From: CAZZBK01 sp964652155
Lineage (GTDB): Bacteria; Planctomycetota; Planctomycetia; Pirellulales; PNKZ01
Reading direction: 5' to 3'
Assembly: GCA_964652155.1 (NCBI GenBank)
Contig: CAZZBK010000007.1
Coordinates: forward strand, 21,566 to 85,565
DNA: 64,000 bases
The notes below the pieces were generated by a model. It did not search any database, had not been told where the DNA came from, and saw only the letters and a list, made by a program, of their open reading frames with translations. Each line of letters starts with the position of its first letter. The first letter of the stretch is position 1. A program made the translations under genes and the position numbers. Positions 45,833-54,291 of the stretch are shown here, piece by piece.

Positions 45833-48457
45833 TCAATCGCAGTTCTCTCGGGCCTTGAAAGTCCGCACGACATAATAAGGCACCCCGGCCCCCAGGCCGG
45901 GCGATAGCAGGCTCGTCCGCTCGGCAAACACCTCGAAATAGTACTGAAAATCGAACCGTGACTCGATCTTCCGCGAGTCGAGCGTGACGTGGTAGCCATC
46001 GCCCCCCTTATGCAGCACCGCCTGCTGCCAATCGCGCGTCTGGTCGACGCTACGAAAATGCACAACGACTCGCTCAACCTTGGGTGCGTCCGGCCCCACG
46101 AGTGACAACCGCAATTCGAGCGGCAACGCGCCATCGGCTGTCGGCGGGGGATGGTGTGTCACGACAAGTTGCCAGGTACGCTGCTGCTCGGCGGGCAACG
46201 GTCGAGACACGGTTGTCTCGGCGGCATGCTTTTCAATCAGCGATTCAAGCCACGCTGTGTCGGCTTCGAGTTCAGAGAGTCGATCGCGCCAGTGGCCGCT
46301 GTGATGGTTGCCATGCCGACTGCGGACACTGTCGCTCGTCAGGCCAAACACGAGGTTGTCGCCATACACCCCAGCGGTGAGTTGCACGATCGTGCGCCAC
46401 TGCTCGACCGCCTTGTATTGGTGATCGAGCGCCGTCGGCAGTCGCCCCGCGTCGCCGGTCAACTCGAAGAACGCAACCTCCATTGCCGCCAGGGTCTTCT
46501 GTGCATGATAACGGGCGAGCCGAGCGAGCACGCGCAGATCGACGAGCGTACGATGCCACTGCGTCGCGTCCTGTTGCTTTGATGCAATCGGAGCATCAAG
46601 TAATGACTGCTCGACCCGATCGGCGATTTCGTGTAACTGCTTTGCAAACTGCTGGGGCGTGAGCTTACCCCGAGTTCGTCCCGCCACGACGTCGTCAACG
46701 TAGCCGTTGATCTTCTCGGTCCACGGGTCCCAGCGCCATTTGTTGGTCGCCTTGAAACTGCGAATCGAGTAGATCTGGGCCGTGTCGTGCGGTGGGATGT
46801 GCTGATAGTCGATCAGCCGACCGCCGGTGTCCATCTCGGGCCACCAGGCCCATTCGCTGGCCGAGGGCAACCGTGTGCTCGTGATCAGCGGTAATACCTG
46901 GCTCGCCGCCTCATAGGCTTGTTCAATGGCCTTGGCACCCTCGTCGAACCGCGCGCGAAACTCTCGCTGCCACACCTCGCTGCTCGTTTGTTGCGAGTAT
47001 CCCAGCCGACCGAAGAGCACGTAAAAGGACCAGTACCGCTCGAACTCCCAGCGCCCGACGCGATAGTGTTCGTTTTTAATCACCGGCCAATCGCCGCTCG
47101 CGTTGCCGTAGCCTTTATTGGTAAGCGGAGCAAACACCTCGAAACCGTCACCGTCGCCCAAGTGGCATTGCTCGACAAATTGCTTCACATAGCTGGGCGA
47201 GCCCCATAGCAGCACGCGCGACGAGCCCACGGTCCACAATTGCCACAGCACGCGATACGAGCGCGGATGCTCCAGCAAGTTGCCGTAACTATAGCGATCC
47301 TTGCGCCACAGGGGGTCAACCACCGTCGGGTGATACGGCAGGCCGAAGTGCTCGGCCGAAAATTTCGTGCTCACGCTCACGTCGAGCTTCAGTTCGTTGG
47401 CCACGGCCAGCGTGGTCGACCTCAAGCCTTTGAACCGCAGATCGAGTTGCATCGGCCGACCGCATTGCGCGATCGCCTTGAACAGCGGCCGATAAAATTC
47501 GGTTTGCTCGTCGGGATGCACCCCGGCCTCGTCGTTCATCCGCAACTGGACGCCCCGAATCTCGGGACACGCGGCCAGAATTTTTTTCATCCCCAGGGCA
47601 CAATACTCGGCCGACGCGAGCCCCTGCGGCAACCCTTCCACCAACACCTTGGCCGCGTAGCGTGGCACAGGTGCCTGCATCCACACCGCCAGATGAAACT
47701 CGACCCCGTAGAGCGAAGCCAGCTCGGCAATCCGAGCGAGCATCGACAGATTTTTCTGCCGCTGCTCGACCGTCAGCCCCGACACGCGCACCCGCGGGTA
47801 CTCGGGCATGTCGACGAGATACGGATAGAGCGGACACAAATAGTTCGTCTGGTCCGAGAACGTCAACAGAAAACGGTTGTACCGACAGCGTGACAGGAGC
47901 GAGAAATAACTGTGCCAGTACGCCTCGTCAAAGTACCAGCCTCGTTCAAGGTCCTCGTTGAACAAGTGCAGCGACAGGCTGCGCACGTTGAGCTGCGGCG
48001 ACTCGTTGGAGCGAATGATCTTCGTCAACGGCTTCTCGTCTTTCGCGGTCAACTCGACCGCTCGGGCCGCGTCGCTCACGGCATAGGCCAGCCCGCGCGC
48101 GTCGCGTCCCGCCAGCAGCAACACCGGCCGCCCCTGCACCATGACATCGGCCACGCACAACGACTCGGGTTTGTCGGAGAGTTTGATCTCGGCTGCTCGC
48201 AACGCCGCGTCGACCAGCGGCGACTCGCCAGCCACGCCCAACACCATCACGTCGTCGTCGGTCGAGGGAAGGGCAGGGGAGGGCGCAAAGTCGAACTGCT
48301 GTTGCTTAAGTGCCGCTTCCAAGGCCGAGACCGCCGAGCGAGCCGCCGACGCGATGGGACGATCGACGACGATCGCAACCCGTTCGCTCGCCATCGTCGG
48401 TCCGCTCACCAAGCCCGCTAGCACAAGCACACCGGCAAAAACGCGACCCAGCATCAT
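45833..48457 (-). CDS. Large secreted glycosidase-like protein, family not assigned
   Basis: 874 residues from ATG 48457 (GGGAGG just upstream). Signal peptide about 1-24 (ending MASE). An N-terminal domain (about 25-150) like the non-catalytic alpha/beta domain of GH20/GH67-type enzymes is followed by a TIM-barrel-like part (about 160-480) with the possible catalytic pair in VQLRMNDEAGVHPDE. A helical domain and a C-terminal beta domain follow. A plant- or algal-polysaccharide hydrolase, such as an alpha-glucuronidase, is the best guess, but I cannot name the family. Confidence 0.6.
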   Translation of the reverse strand: MMLGRVFAGVLVLAGLVSGPTMASERVAIVVDRPIASAARSAVSALEAALKQQQFDFAPSPALPSTDDDVMVLGVAGESPLVDAALRAAEIKLSDKPESLCVADVMVQGRPVLLLAGRDARGLAYAVSDAARAVELTAKDEKPLTKIIRSNESPQLNVRSLSLHLFNEDLERGWYFDEAYWHSYFSLLSRCRYNRFLLTFSDQTNYLCPLYPYLVDMPEYPRVRVSGLTVEQRQKNLSMLARIAELASLYGVEFHLAVWMQAPVPRYAAKVLVEGLPQGLASAEYCALGMKKILAACPEIRGVQLRMNDEAGVHPDEQTEFYRPLFKAIAQCGRPMQLDLRFKGLRSTTLAVANELKLDVSVSTKFSAEHFGLPYHPTVVDPLWRKDRYSYGNLLEHPRSYRVLWQLWTVGSSRVLLWGSPSYVKQFVEQCHLGDGDGFEVFAPLTNKGYGNASGDWPVIKNEHYRVGRWEFERYWSFYVLFGRLGYSQQTSSEVWQREFRARFDEGAKAIEQAYEAASQVLPLITSTRLPSASEWAWWPEMDTGGRLIDYQHIPPHDTAQIYSIRSFKATNKWRWDPWTEKINGYVDDVVAGRTRGKLTPQQFAKQLHEIADRVEQSLLDAPIASKQQDATQWHRTLVDLRVLARLARYHAQKTLAAMEVAFFELTGDAGRLPTALDHQYKAVEQWRTIVQLTAGVYGDNLVFGLTSDSVRSRHGNHHSGHWRDRLSELEADTAWLESLIEKHAAETTVSRPLPAEQQRTWQLVVTHHPPPTADGALPLELRLSLVGPDAPKVERVVVHFRSVDQTRDWQQAVLHKGGDGYHVTLDSRKIESRFDFQYYFEVFAERTSLLSPGLGAGVPYYVVRTFKARENCD

Positions 48458-48657
48458 CACCTCCCATTTGGGGGCACACACGGCAAGACGCCCCGTCACT
48501 CACACTGAATTTGGATCGAACCACTGATGCCCCAGCCGCTAGCACGACGATTGAAACATATTGGACTCCCCGACGCGATGCAAATGGCGTAACGTATCGG
48601 CCCGCGATCCTGGCACTGCCTGCGCTGGGCTCGCAACTCTGGCAGAGGAATTCACGG

Positions 48658-49032
48658 ATGAACGCACGTGTGCTCCGGTGGTCGATGAGCTTGCTCCTGG
48701 CGCTCGGCAGTACGGCGCTGGCGAACCCGCACCATCATCACCGCCACCATCATCATCATCATGGTGGCGGCTCGCGGAGCAGTTTCTATCTGGGATTCTA
48801 CCCGCTGGGGAACCCTTACTCGTACTATTATCCTCCGCAGCCGGTTTATCTGCCGCCGCCTCCGCCGGTGTACCTGGTCCCGCAGCCGCAACCGTATTAC
48901 CTGGCACCGCAACCGACGGTGACCGTGCCGCAGACATTCTCGGCTCCGACACCACCCCCGGTCCCGGTCAACCCGAACGTGTATCCCACCGTGCCGGGAC
49001 TTGTGCCGCCGCCGCCACCGATTCAACCGTAA
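48658..49032 (+). CDS. Small secreted His-rich, Pro/Tyr-rich protein
   Basis: 124 residues. Signal peptide about 1-23 (ending ALA). A His-rich stretch right after it (NPHHHHRHHHHHHGGG) can bind metal ions. Then a low-complexity Tyr/Pro part with YYYPPQPVYLPPPPPVY-type sequence. No family known. The next gene, 20 nt downstream, also encodes a secreted Pro/Tyr-rich protein, so they are likely co-expressed. Poly-His may also act as a metal sink (inference). Confidence 0.68.
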   Translation: MNARVLRWSMSLLLALGSTALANPHHHHRHHHHHHGGGSRSSFYLGFYPLGNPYSYYYPPQPVYLPPPPPVYLVPQPQPYYLAPQPTVTVPQTFSAPTPPPVPVNPNVYPTVPGLVPPPPPIQP

Positions 49033-49052
49033 CCCACCGAGGACGCTCGACG

Positions 49053-49595
49053 ATGCGCCGCTTGCTGATCTCTGGAGTCGCCCTGGGGTTACTTGCCGCA
49101 GCCCATATGGCGCACGCTCAAGTCCTCGCACCGCCGCAACTCGCTCCAGGCGAACTCGTGCAGCCGGCGCCACTCGGTCAGCCGACGCTCCGCGTCGAAC
49201 GGTCCCTCTCCGACACCGGCGCGGTCGATCCGGGCCCGGAAATTTCTCCGAACTCCGACAAATGGCGCTACGTGCAGAAGGATGGCACGTGGTGGTATTA
49301 CACGCCCGAGAAACGCTGGCTGTACTGGAAAGAGGGGCGTTGGGTCGAGCTGACCGCCGCGCCGAGTGCGCCGGTGGTTACGAGCGTTCCCGCTGCTGCG
49401 CCGGCTCAAGTCTATCAGCCTTACGCACCGGCGCAGGTCTACGCCGTGCCACCGCCGGGCTACTATGTTTATCCGCGCCCTTATCCGTATTACGCGCCGG
49501 TCTACCCGGCTCCCGGGCCGAACTTGATCTTCGGCGGCGTCGGTTTCTCCAGTGGGCATCACGGCGGCGTGCGCGTCGGCATCGGCGTGTTTTAA
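49053..49595 (+). CDS. Small secreted Pro/Tyr-rich protein
   Basis: 180 residues. Signal peptide about 1-23 (ending AHA-Q). A conserved-looking WRYVQKDGTWWYYTPEKRWLYWKEGRW core (about 72-97) is rich in Trp/Tyr and then gives way to a Pro/Tyr/Ala low-complexity region and a Gly-rich end (FGGVGFSSGHHGGVRVGIGVF) that looks like a beta-barrel-type or amyloid-like terminal strand. Unknown family; the YVQKDGTWWY motif occurs in other planctomycete surface proteins (recollection, unverified). Confidence 0.65.
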   Translation: MRRLLISGVALGLLAAAHMAHAQVLAPPQLAPGELVQPAPLGQPTLRVERSLSDTGAVDPGPEISPNSDKWRYVQKDGTWWYYTPEKRWLYWKEGRWVELTAAPSAPVVTSVPAAAPAQVYQPYAPAQVYAVPPPGYYVYPRPYPYYAPVYPAPGPNLIFGGVGFSSGHHGGVRVGIGVF

Positions 49596-49630
49596 GCCCG
49601 AGCCGTTTCGCGAGTTCGCCTCCCCAACAA

Positions 49631-49799
49631 TAGCCCCCGGCGATGGGACCGCAGGGCCGTACGCCGAGGGTTCGCGTGGCGCTGTGACGAAACCATCGCA
49701 TCTCATGCGCTGCGAACAACGGCAATCGAGCATTTTCGATCGCGCAAACCGTGTTCACCCCCGGCGTACGTCGCGTGCCGCGACGATCGCCGGGGGCTA
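49631..49799. repeat. Nested inverted repeat (two 14-bp arm pairs)
   Basis: Outer arms TAGCCCCCGGCGAT (49631-49644) and ATCGCCGGGGGCTA (49786-49799) are perfect 14-bp complements. Inside, CGTACGCCGAGGGT (49658-49671) pairs with ACCCCCGGCGTACG (49757-49770), 13 of 14. It lies between the secreted-protein genes and the oxidoreductase and may end transcription of the former. Confidence 0.78.
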
Positions 49800-49885
49800 A
49801 TAACTTCGTCGACATGCGCTGACACCTTGAGTATGCTACCGAGCGTTGCCCGTTCGTTCCCGCTCGCATCACCGAGGTCACCATC

Positions 49886-51226
49886 ATGGATCGCCGCCGG
49901 TTTCTGCAATCGAGTGCCACGTTCGCCACGCTCTCGACCCTTGCGCATGCCAACGTAGCCGACCGGAAGCCACGTCGTGTTGGGCTCATTGGCTGCGGCT
50001 GGTATGGCAAGTGCGATCTGCTACGACTCGTTCAGGTCGAGCCGGTCGAAGTTGTGTCGCTGTGCGATGTCGACGCGCGGATGCTCGGCGAGGCGGCCGA
50101 GATTGTCGCCTCGCGGCAGGTCTCGAAGAAAAAACCACGCACCTACGGCGATTATCGCCAGTTGCTCGCCGAAAAGGACCTCGATCTGGTCTTGGTGGCC
50201 ACGCCCGACCACTGGCACGCGCTGAGCATGATCGCGGCGGTCGAAGCCGGGGCCGACGTGTATGTGCAAAAGCCGATCAGCGTCGATATCGTCGAAGGTC
50301 AAGCCATGCTCGCCGCCGCGCGACGCCACAAACGAGTCGTGCAGGTCGGCACCCAGCGCCGCAGCACGCCGCATCTGATCGAAGCCCGCAACGAGATCGT
50401 CCGCACGGGCAAGCTCGGCAAAGTCGGTCGAGTCGAGACGTACTGCTACTATCACATGCGGACGCGCGAGAACCCGCCTGACGCGACGCCCCCTGACTAT
50501 CTCGACTACGAGATGTGGACTGGCCCAGCTCCCATGCGGCCGTACAATCCGCTCGTGCATCCGCGTCGCTGGCGGGCCTTTACCGAGTATGGCAACGGCA
50601 TTGTCGGCGACATGTGCATTCACATGCTCGACACGGTTCGCTGGCTGCTCGAGTTGGGCGCGCCGCGATCGGTGAGCTCGACCGCCGGCATTCTCGTCGA
50701 CAAGCAGAGCAAGGCGAACATCAGCGACACGCAAGCGGCGACGTTCGATTATGGCGACGTGGTTGTCAGCTGGGACCATCGCACCTGGGGCACGCCCCCC
50801 GACCCGCAGTATCCCTGGGGCGCAACGCTCTACGGCGACAAGGGGACGCTCAAGGTGAGCGTGAACAGCTATGACTTTATTCCGCTGGGGAGCGGTACAC
50901 CGATCCATCGCGACGTGGTGATGGAGCTCGAACAGTATCCAGAAGACAAAACCGAAAAGGATTTGGAGAAGCACGTCGCCCCGGCCATTCGGGGCCACAT
51001 GCGCGATTGGCTCCAGTGCGTCGACTCGCGTAGCAAGCCGGTGGCCGACATCGAGCAGGGACACCTCTCGACGACTGCCTGCATTCTGGCGAACCTCTCG
51101 GCCCAATTGGGACGGAGTCTGAAATGGGATGCTAAACTTGAGCGGGTCGTCGGCGACGACGAGGCCAACAAGCTGTTGCGTCGACCGTACCGCGCACCGT
51201 GGAAGCATCCGGAAGTACCCGCCTGA
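49886..51226 (+). CDS. Tat-exported Gfo/Idh/MocA-family oxidoreductase
   Basis: 446 residues. The N-terminus has a twin-Arg signal (DRRRFLQSSATFATL) so the folded enzyme should leave the cytoplasm. The NAD-binding fold starts with VGLIGCGWYGKCD (about 34-46); the EKP-like family motif is seen as VQKPIS (about 128-133). The C-terminal alpha/beta domain carries MCIHMLDTVRWLL. Family members oxidise or isomerise sugars and inositols; substrate is open. It starts 86 nt after the nested inverted repeat. Confidence 0.88.
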   Translation: MDRRRFLQSSATFATLSTLAHANVADRKPRRVGLIGCGWYGKCDLLRLVQVEPVEVVSLCDVDARMLGEAAEIVASRQVSKKKPRTYGDYRQLLAEKDLDLVLVATPDHWHALSMIAAVEAGADVYVQKPISVDIVEGQAMLAAARRHKRVVQVGTQRRSTPHLIEARNEIVRTGKLGKVGRVETYCYYHMRTRENPPDATPPDYLDYEMWTGPAPMRPYNPLVHPRRWRAFTEYGNGIVGDMCIHMLDTVRWLLELGAPRSVSSTAGILVDKQSKANISDTQAATFDYGDVVVSWDHRTWGTPPDPQYPWGATLYGDKGTLKVSVNSYDFIPLGSGTPIHRDVVMELEQYPEDKTEKDLEKHVAPAIRGHMRDWLQCVDSRSKPVADIEQGHLSTTACILANLSAQLGRSLKWDAKLERVVGDDEANKLLRRPYRAPWKHPEVPA

Positions 51227-51247
51227 GTGTCGCCAAACATGTCCGCA

Positions 51248-51319
51248 GGTAGGGCACGTGCAACGTGCCGTCAGATGAGCCCCGCTAAAGAATATACGGC
51301 ACGTTGCACGTGCCCTACC
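51248..51319. repeat. Perfect 23-bp inverted repeat
   Basis: GGTAGGGCACGTGCAACGTG plus CCG (51248-51270) is perfectly complementary to CGGCACGTTGCACGTGCCCT plus ACC (51297-51319), loop 26 nt. It follows the oxidoreductase stop codon by about 22 nt and could terminate it, but lacks a T-run. Confidence 0.85.
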
Positions 51320-51388
51320 AGGAGTGTGGCGACCGTACCACACCACCGTGGCAACCTCCGGAAGTTCCCACCGAAGCAGTAAACGTTT

Positions 51389-51979
51389 ATGAGCATTGCG
51401 CCGTCATACGACGACAGCCCCGGCCCGTTGCTCGAAATCCACCTGCAACAACTGCGGGTGGCCCAGCAGCGATTTCGACCGATTCAGAGCGCGATCAACG
51501 CCGCAACGTTCAACGCCTGGAGCGTGGGCATTTTTGGCGTGCTCGCGTTGCCGTTCGGGCTATTTGACCTGAAGACGCTGTTCATCGCCGTGGGGCTGTT
51601 GGCCGTTGCGACCAACGAGTTCCGCGGTCGCAAGCGATTGCGGCAACTCGACGCAAACGTGACCACGCTGCTCGCGCTCAATCAACTGGGACTGTTGATC
51701 ATTATCACCGTGTACAGCACGTGGTCGATGTATCGGGCGGTCTTTGCACCCAACCCGTACGAAGCCGAGTTGGCCGCCTATCCGGACATGCGCGACATGG
51801 TCGTCGGCACGTACAGACTCGCGTCGATCGTGATCTACACGGTGCTGATCGTCGGGACCGCGATCTTTCAAGGGGCGACGGCTGCGTTCTACTTATCGCG
51901 CCGGCGGCACCTCATCGAATATCGCCAACAAACACCGCGGTGGATCATCGAGTTGCAGCAGTGGCAAGCCGCTTTGTGA
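51389..51979 (+). CDS. Small four-helix membrane protein
   Basis: 196 residues, four hydrophobic helices (about 46-62, 66-84, 95-118 and 140-165), with a polar N-terminal helix. The FRGRKRLRQLDANV basic loop suggests a cytoplasmic connection. No family recognised. It converges with the NHL-repeat gene, 7 nt away. Confidence 0.68.
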   Translation: MSIAPSYDDSPGPLLEIHLQQLRVAQQRFRPIQSAINAATFNAWSVGIFGVLALPFGLFDLKTLFIAVGLLAVATNEFRGRKRLRQLDANVTTLLALNQLGLLIIITVYSTWSMYRAVFAPNPYEAELAAYPDMRDMVVGTYRLASIVIYTVLIVGTAIFQGATAAFYLSRRRHLIEYRQQTPRWIIELQQWQAAL

Positions 51980-51986
51980 GCGAGCG

Positions 51987-53075
51987 TCACGGTTGGATCA
52001 CGCGCCGCACGCGGTGATTGTTCGTGTCGCCGATATAGATCGCGCCGTCGGGACCGACGCAGCAGCCGTGGGGGCGATCCATGTGAGCCTGCACGGCCGG
52101 CCCACCGTCGCCGGCGTAGCCCCGCGCTTTGGGGCCAACCCCGGCCACCGTGCGAATGAGGCCCGTCTTGACATCGATCTCGCGGAGCGTTTGATTCTCG
52201 GTGTCGACCACGACCACCTCGCCGCGCGGCCCGACGGCAATTCCCTTGGGCCCGTCAAAGGTGCAATCTCGCGCCGGAGCGTTGTCGCCGGTGAACCCCT
52301 TCTTGCCGGTCCCCGCCACATGCCGAATGATCGCCGTGTCGAGGTTCATCTGCCACACACTGTTCCCTTCGCGCAGGGCGATCCACAACGTGCGATCCTG
52401 CACAAAGAGCGCTCGGGGACCAAAAATGGGCCCTCCCGTGGCCCGAGCGCCATCCGTAGGCAATTTGCGATCGCCGTTGCCGACGATCGTAGTGACCACG
52501 CCGGTCTTGCTGTCGACGCGGCGAATGCGATGGTTGCCGATATCGGCGATGTAAATGTTATCATCGGCGTCGAGCGCGATGCTGTGCGGCACTTTGAACT
52601 GCGCCTTGATCGCCGGACCGTCGTCCCCTGCGTCACCGGCCTGACCTGTACCGGCGATGGTCGAGATGACCCTCGTGAGCTTGTCGACCTTGCGAACGAT
52701 GTGATTCTGCATTTCGACAAACAGCATGTTGCCGGCACGATCGAAACGGACCTCGTAAGGCTCATTCAGATCGGCGGCCGTCGCCAGGCCACCGTCGCCG
52801 CGATACCCTCTCTTGCCGCTACCAGCGACGGTCGTCAGCTCGCCTGATTTCAGATCGAGCCGCCGCACGCGATGTGTGCCGACCTCGGTGATGTACAGCG
52901 CAGTGTCCGGGCCGATCTCGACCCCGAATGGCTGGTCGACCGACATCGTGGTCGCCAAGCCGCTCGAGCCGTTGTTCCCCGGCTTGCCGTTTCCCGCGAC
53001 GGTCTCGATCTTTCCCGCCTCGACAACCGCCGCACCCAACAGCACGACCAGACACATCAGACTTCGCAGACACAT
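51987..53075 (-). CDS. Secreted NHL-repeat beta-propeller
   Basis: 362 residues from ATG 53075 (GGAGG nine nt upstream). Signal peptide about 1-20. Five to six NHL blades are visible, each with the pattern P-x-G-I/V-A-V-x-x-D-x-x-x-x-L/I-Y-I-A-D-x-x-N-H-R-I-R (for example NIYIADIGNHRIRRVD and IYIGDTNNHRVRRV). Each blade is preceded by V-A-G-x-G-x-x-G-x-x-G-D-G-G, typical of planctomycete NHL proteins. Propellers bind ligands or catalyse; no active site is evident. It lies directly upstream of a secreted serine hydrolase gene on the same strand. Confidence 0.86.
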   Translation of the reverse strand: MCLRSLMCLVVLLGAAVVEAGKIETVAGNGKPGNNGSSGLATTMSVDQPFGVEIGPDTALYITEVGTHRVRRLDLKSGELTTVAGSGKRGYRGDGGLATAADLNEPYEVRFDRAGNMLFVEMQNHIVRKVDKLTRVISTIAGTGQAGDAGDDGPAIKAQFKVPHSIALDADDNIYIADIGNHRIRRVDSKTGVVTTIVGNGDRKLPTDGARATGGPIFGPRALFVQDRTLWIALREGNSVWQMNLDTAIIRHVAGTGKKGFTGDNAPARDCTFDGPKGIAVGPRGEVVVVDTENQTLREIDVKTGLIRTVAGVGPKARGYAGDGGPAVQAHMDRPHGCCVGPDGAIYIGDTNNHRVRRVIQP

Positions 53076-53114
53076 CAGCCAATCCTCCACAAGCACCTTT
53101 GGACAAAGCAACCG

Positions 53115-54155
53115 TTACTTCTTCTCGACCGCGTCACAGGCCAGCTTGAAATAGTCGGCGATCTTCACCTTGCGGCCCGAGGCCCGGTCGTCGCCAACCT
53201 GCCGGATCACGATCAAGTCAAGGCTCGGCACGATGAGCATGTCGTTGTCGAATGCCCCGAGCGCGGCGTAGGCGTCGCTGGGCACGCCGGGCCATTTGTC
53301 GGTCGTGTTGTTCCACCACAAATAGCCATACGACTTATTCAAGTCCTGCGAGGGAGCCGTCGCTTCGCGAACCCAGGCGGCGCTGAGCACTTGCTCTTTG
53401 TCCCATTGTCCTCGGTTCAAGAACAACAAACCAAACCGAGCCAACGAGCGGCCGGTGATGTGCAAGCCGCTGTAGCTCAGCGGGTAGTTTTCGCGCGCGT
53501 CCCAGGTCCAGTCACCGTCGGCAATGCCGATGCGGCGAAACACCTTGTCACGCAAGTACTCGTCGATCGGCTGACCCGTCGCCTTCTTGAGCACAGGGCT
53601 CAACAGCGCGAGGCCCGTGTTGTTGTAATCCCACTTCGTGCCCGGCGGATGATCCATCGGCGCTTCCTGCATCGAGTAGGTGAACTGATTCTCGATCGTG
53701 CCAAAGCCTTTGTTGTTGTGCACGCCCGAGGTCATGCTGATGAGCTGCTTGACCGTGATCGCATGCTTCAGAGCGGGACTGGCCTGCGGGACGAACTGCC
53801 CGACGGTGCTGTCGAGCTTGAGCTTCCCTTCGGCGATGGCGACTCCGGCCGCAGTGCTGGCAAACGACTTGCTCGTCGAGTAGACCAGAAAGCGGCTGTC
53901 GACCTTGGCATCGCCAAAGTACCACTCGCCAACAATCCGGCCGTGACGAATGACCAGCCCGGTCTTGCTGCCGTTTTGTTCCAACCACAGCTTGGCCTCT
54001 TCGAGCTTGGCGGTCGACAGGCCTTGGCTTTCGGGGGTCGCGGTTTGCCACTGGGGCGTCGGCCAGGCCGTCGCCGTTTGAGCGCATGTCACCACAGGCA
54101 ACAGCAGCGCGAGTGCGATGGCGCACAATGATGCGCAAAGTGAACGGATCAGCAT
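53115..54155 (-). CDS. Secreted beta-lactamase-family serine hydrolase
   Basis: 346 residues. Signal peptide about 1-25 (ending TCAQ). Active motifs: STSKSF (S-x-x-K, about 93), Y-N-N (WDYNNTG, about 175), and a late IVIRQVG-type strand; the KTG-type motif is not clean. The family includes esterases and 6-aminohexanoate-dimer hydrolases. It starts upstream of and 39 nt from the NHL-propeller gene, so both are probably one operon. Confidence 0.85.
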   Translation of the reverse strand: MLIRSLCASLCAIALALLLPVVTCAQTATAWPTPQWQTATPESQGLSTAKLEEAKLWLEQNGSKTGLVIRHGRIVGEWYFGDAKVDSRFLVYSTSKSFASTAAGVAIAEGKLKLDSTVGQFVPQASPALKHAITVKQLISMTSGVHNNKGFGTIENQFTYSMQEAPMDHPPGTKWDYNNTGLALLSPVLKKATGQPIDEYLRDKVFRRIGIADGDWTWDARENYPLSYSGLHITGRSLARFGLLFLNRGQWDKEQVLSAAWVREATAPSQDLNKSYGYLWWNNTTDKWPGVPSDAYAALGAFDNDMLIVPSLDLIVIRQVGDDRASGRKVKIADYFKLACDAVEKK

Positions 54156-54291
54156 CGGAAGACTCTCCTCATAAAACGCCGCGAGGTCGTCGCGGAGGGC
54201 AGGTCACGGTAGCAGGGCAGGGGGCCACGAACCGGCTGGATTATAGTGCCTGCCGTGAGGAGAGGATACGAGTTTTTTCTGCTCGACGGCG

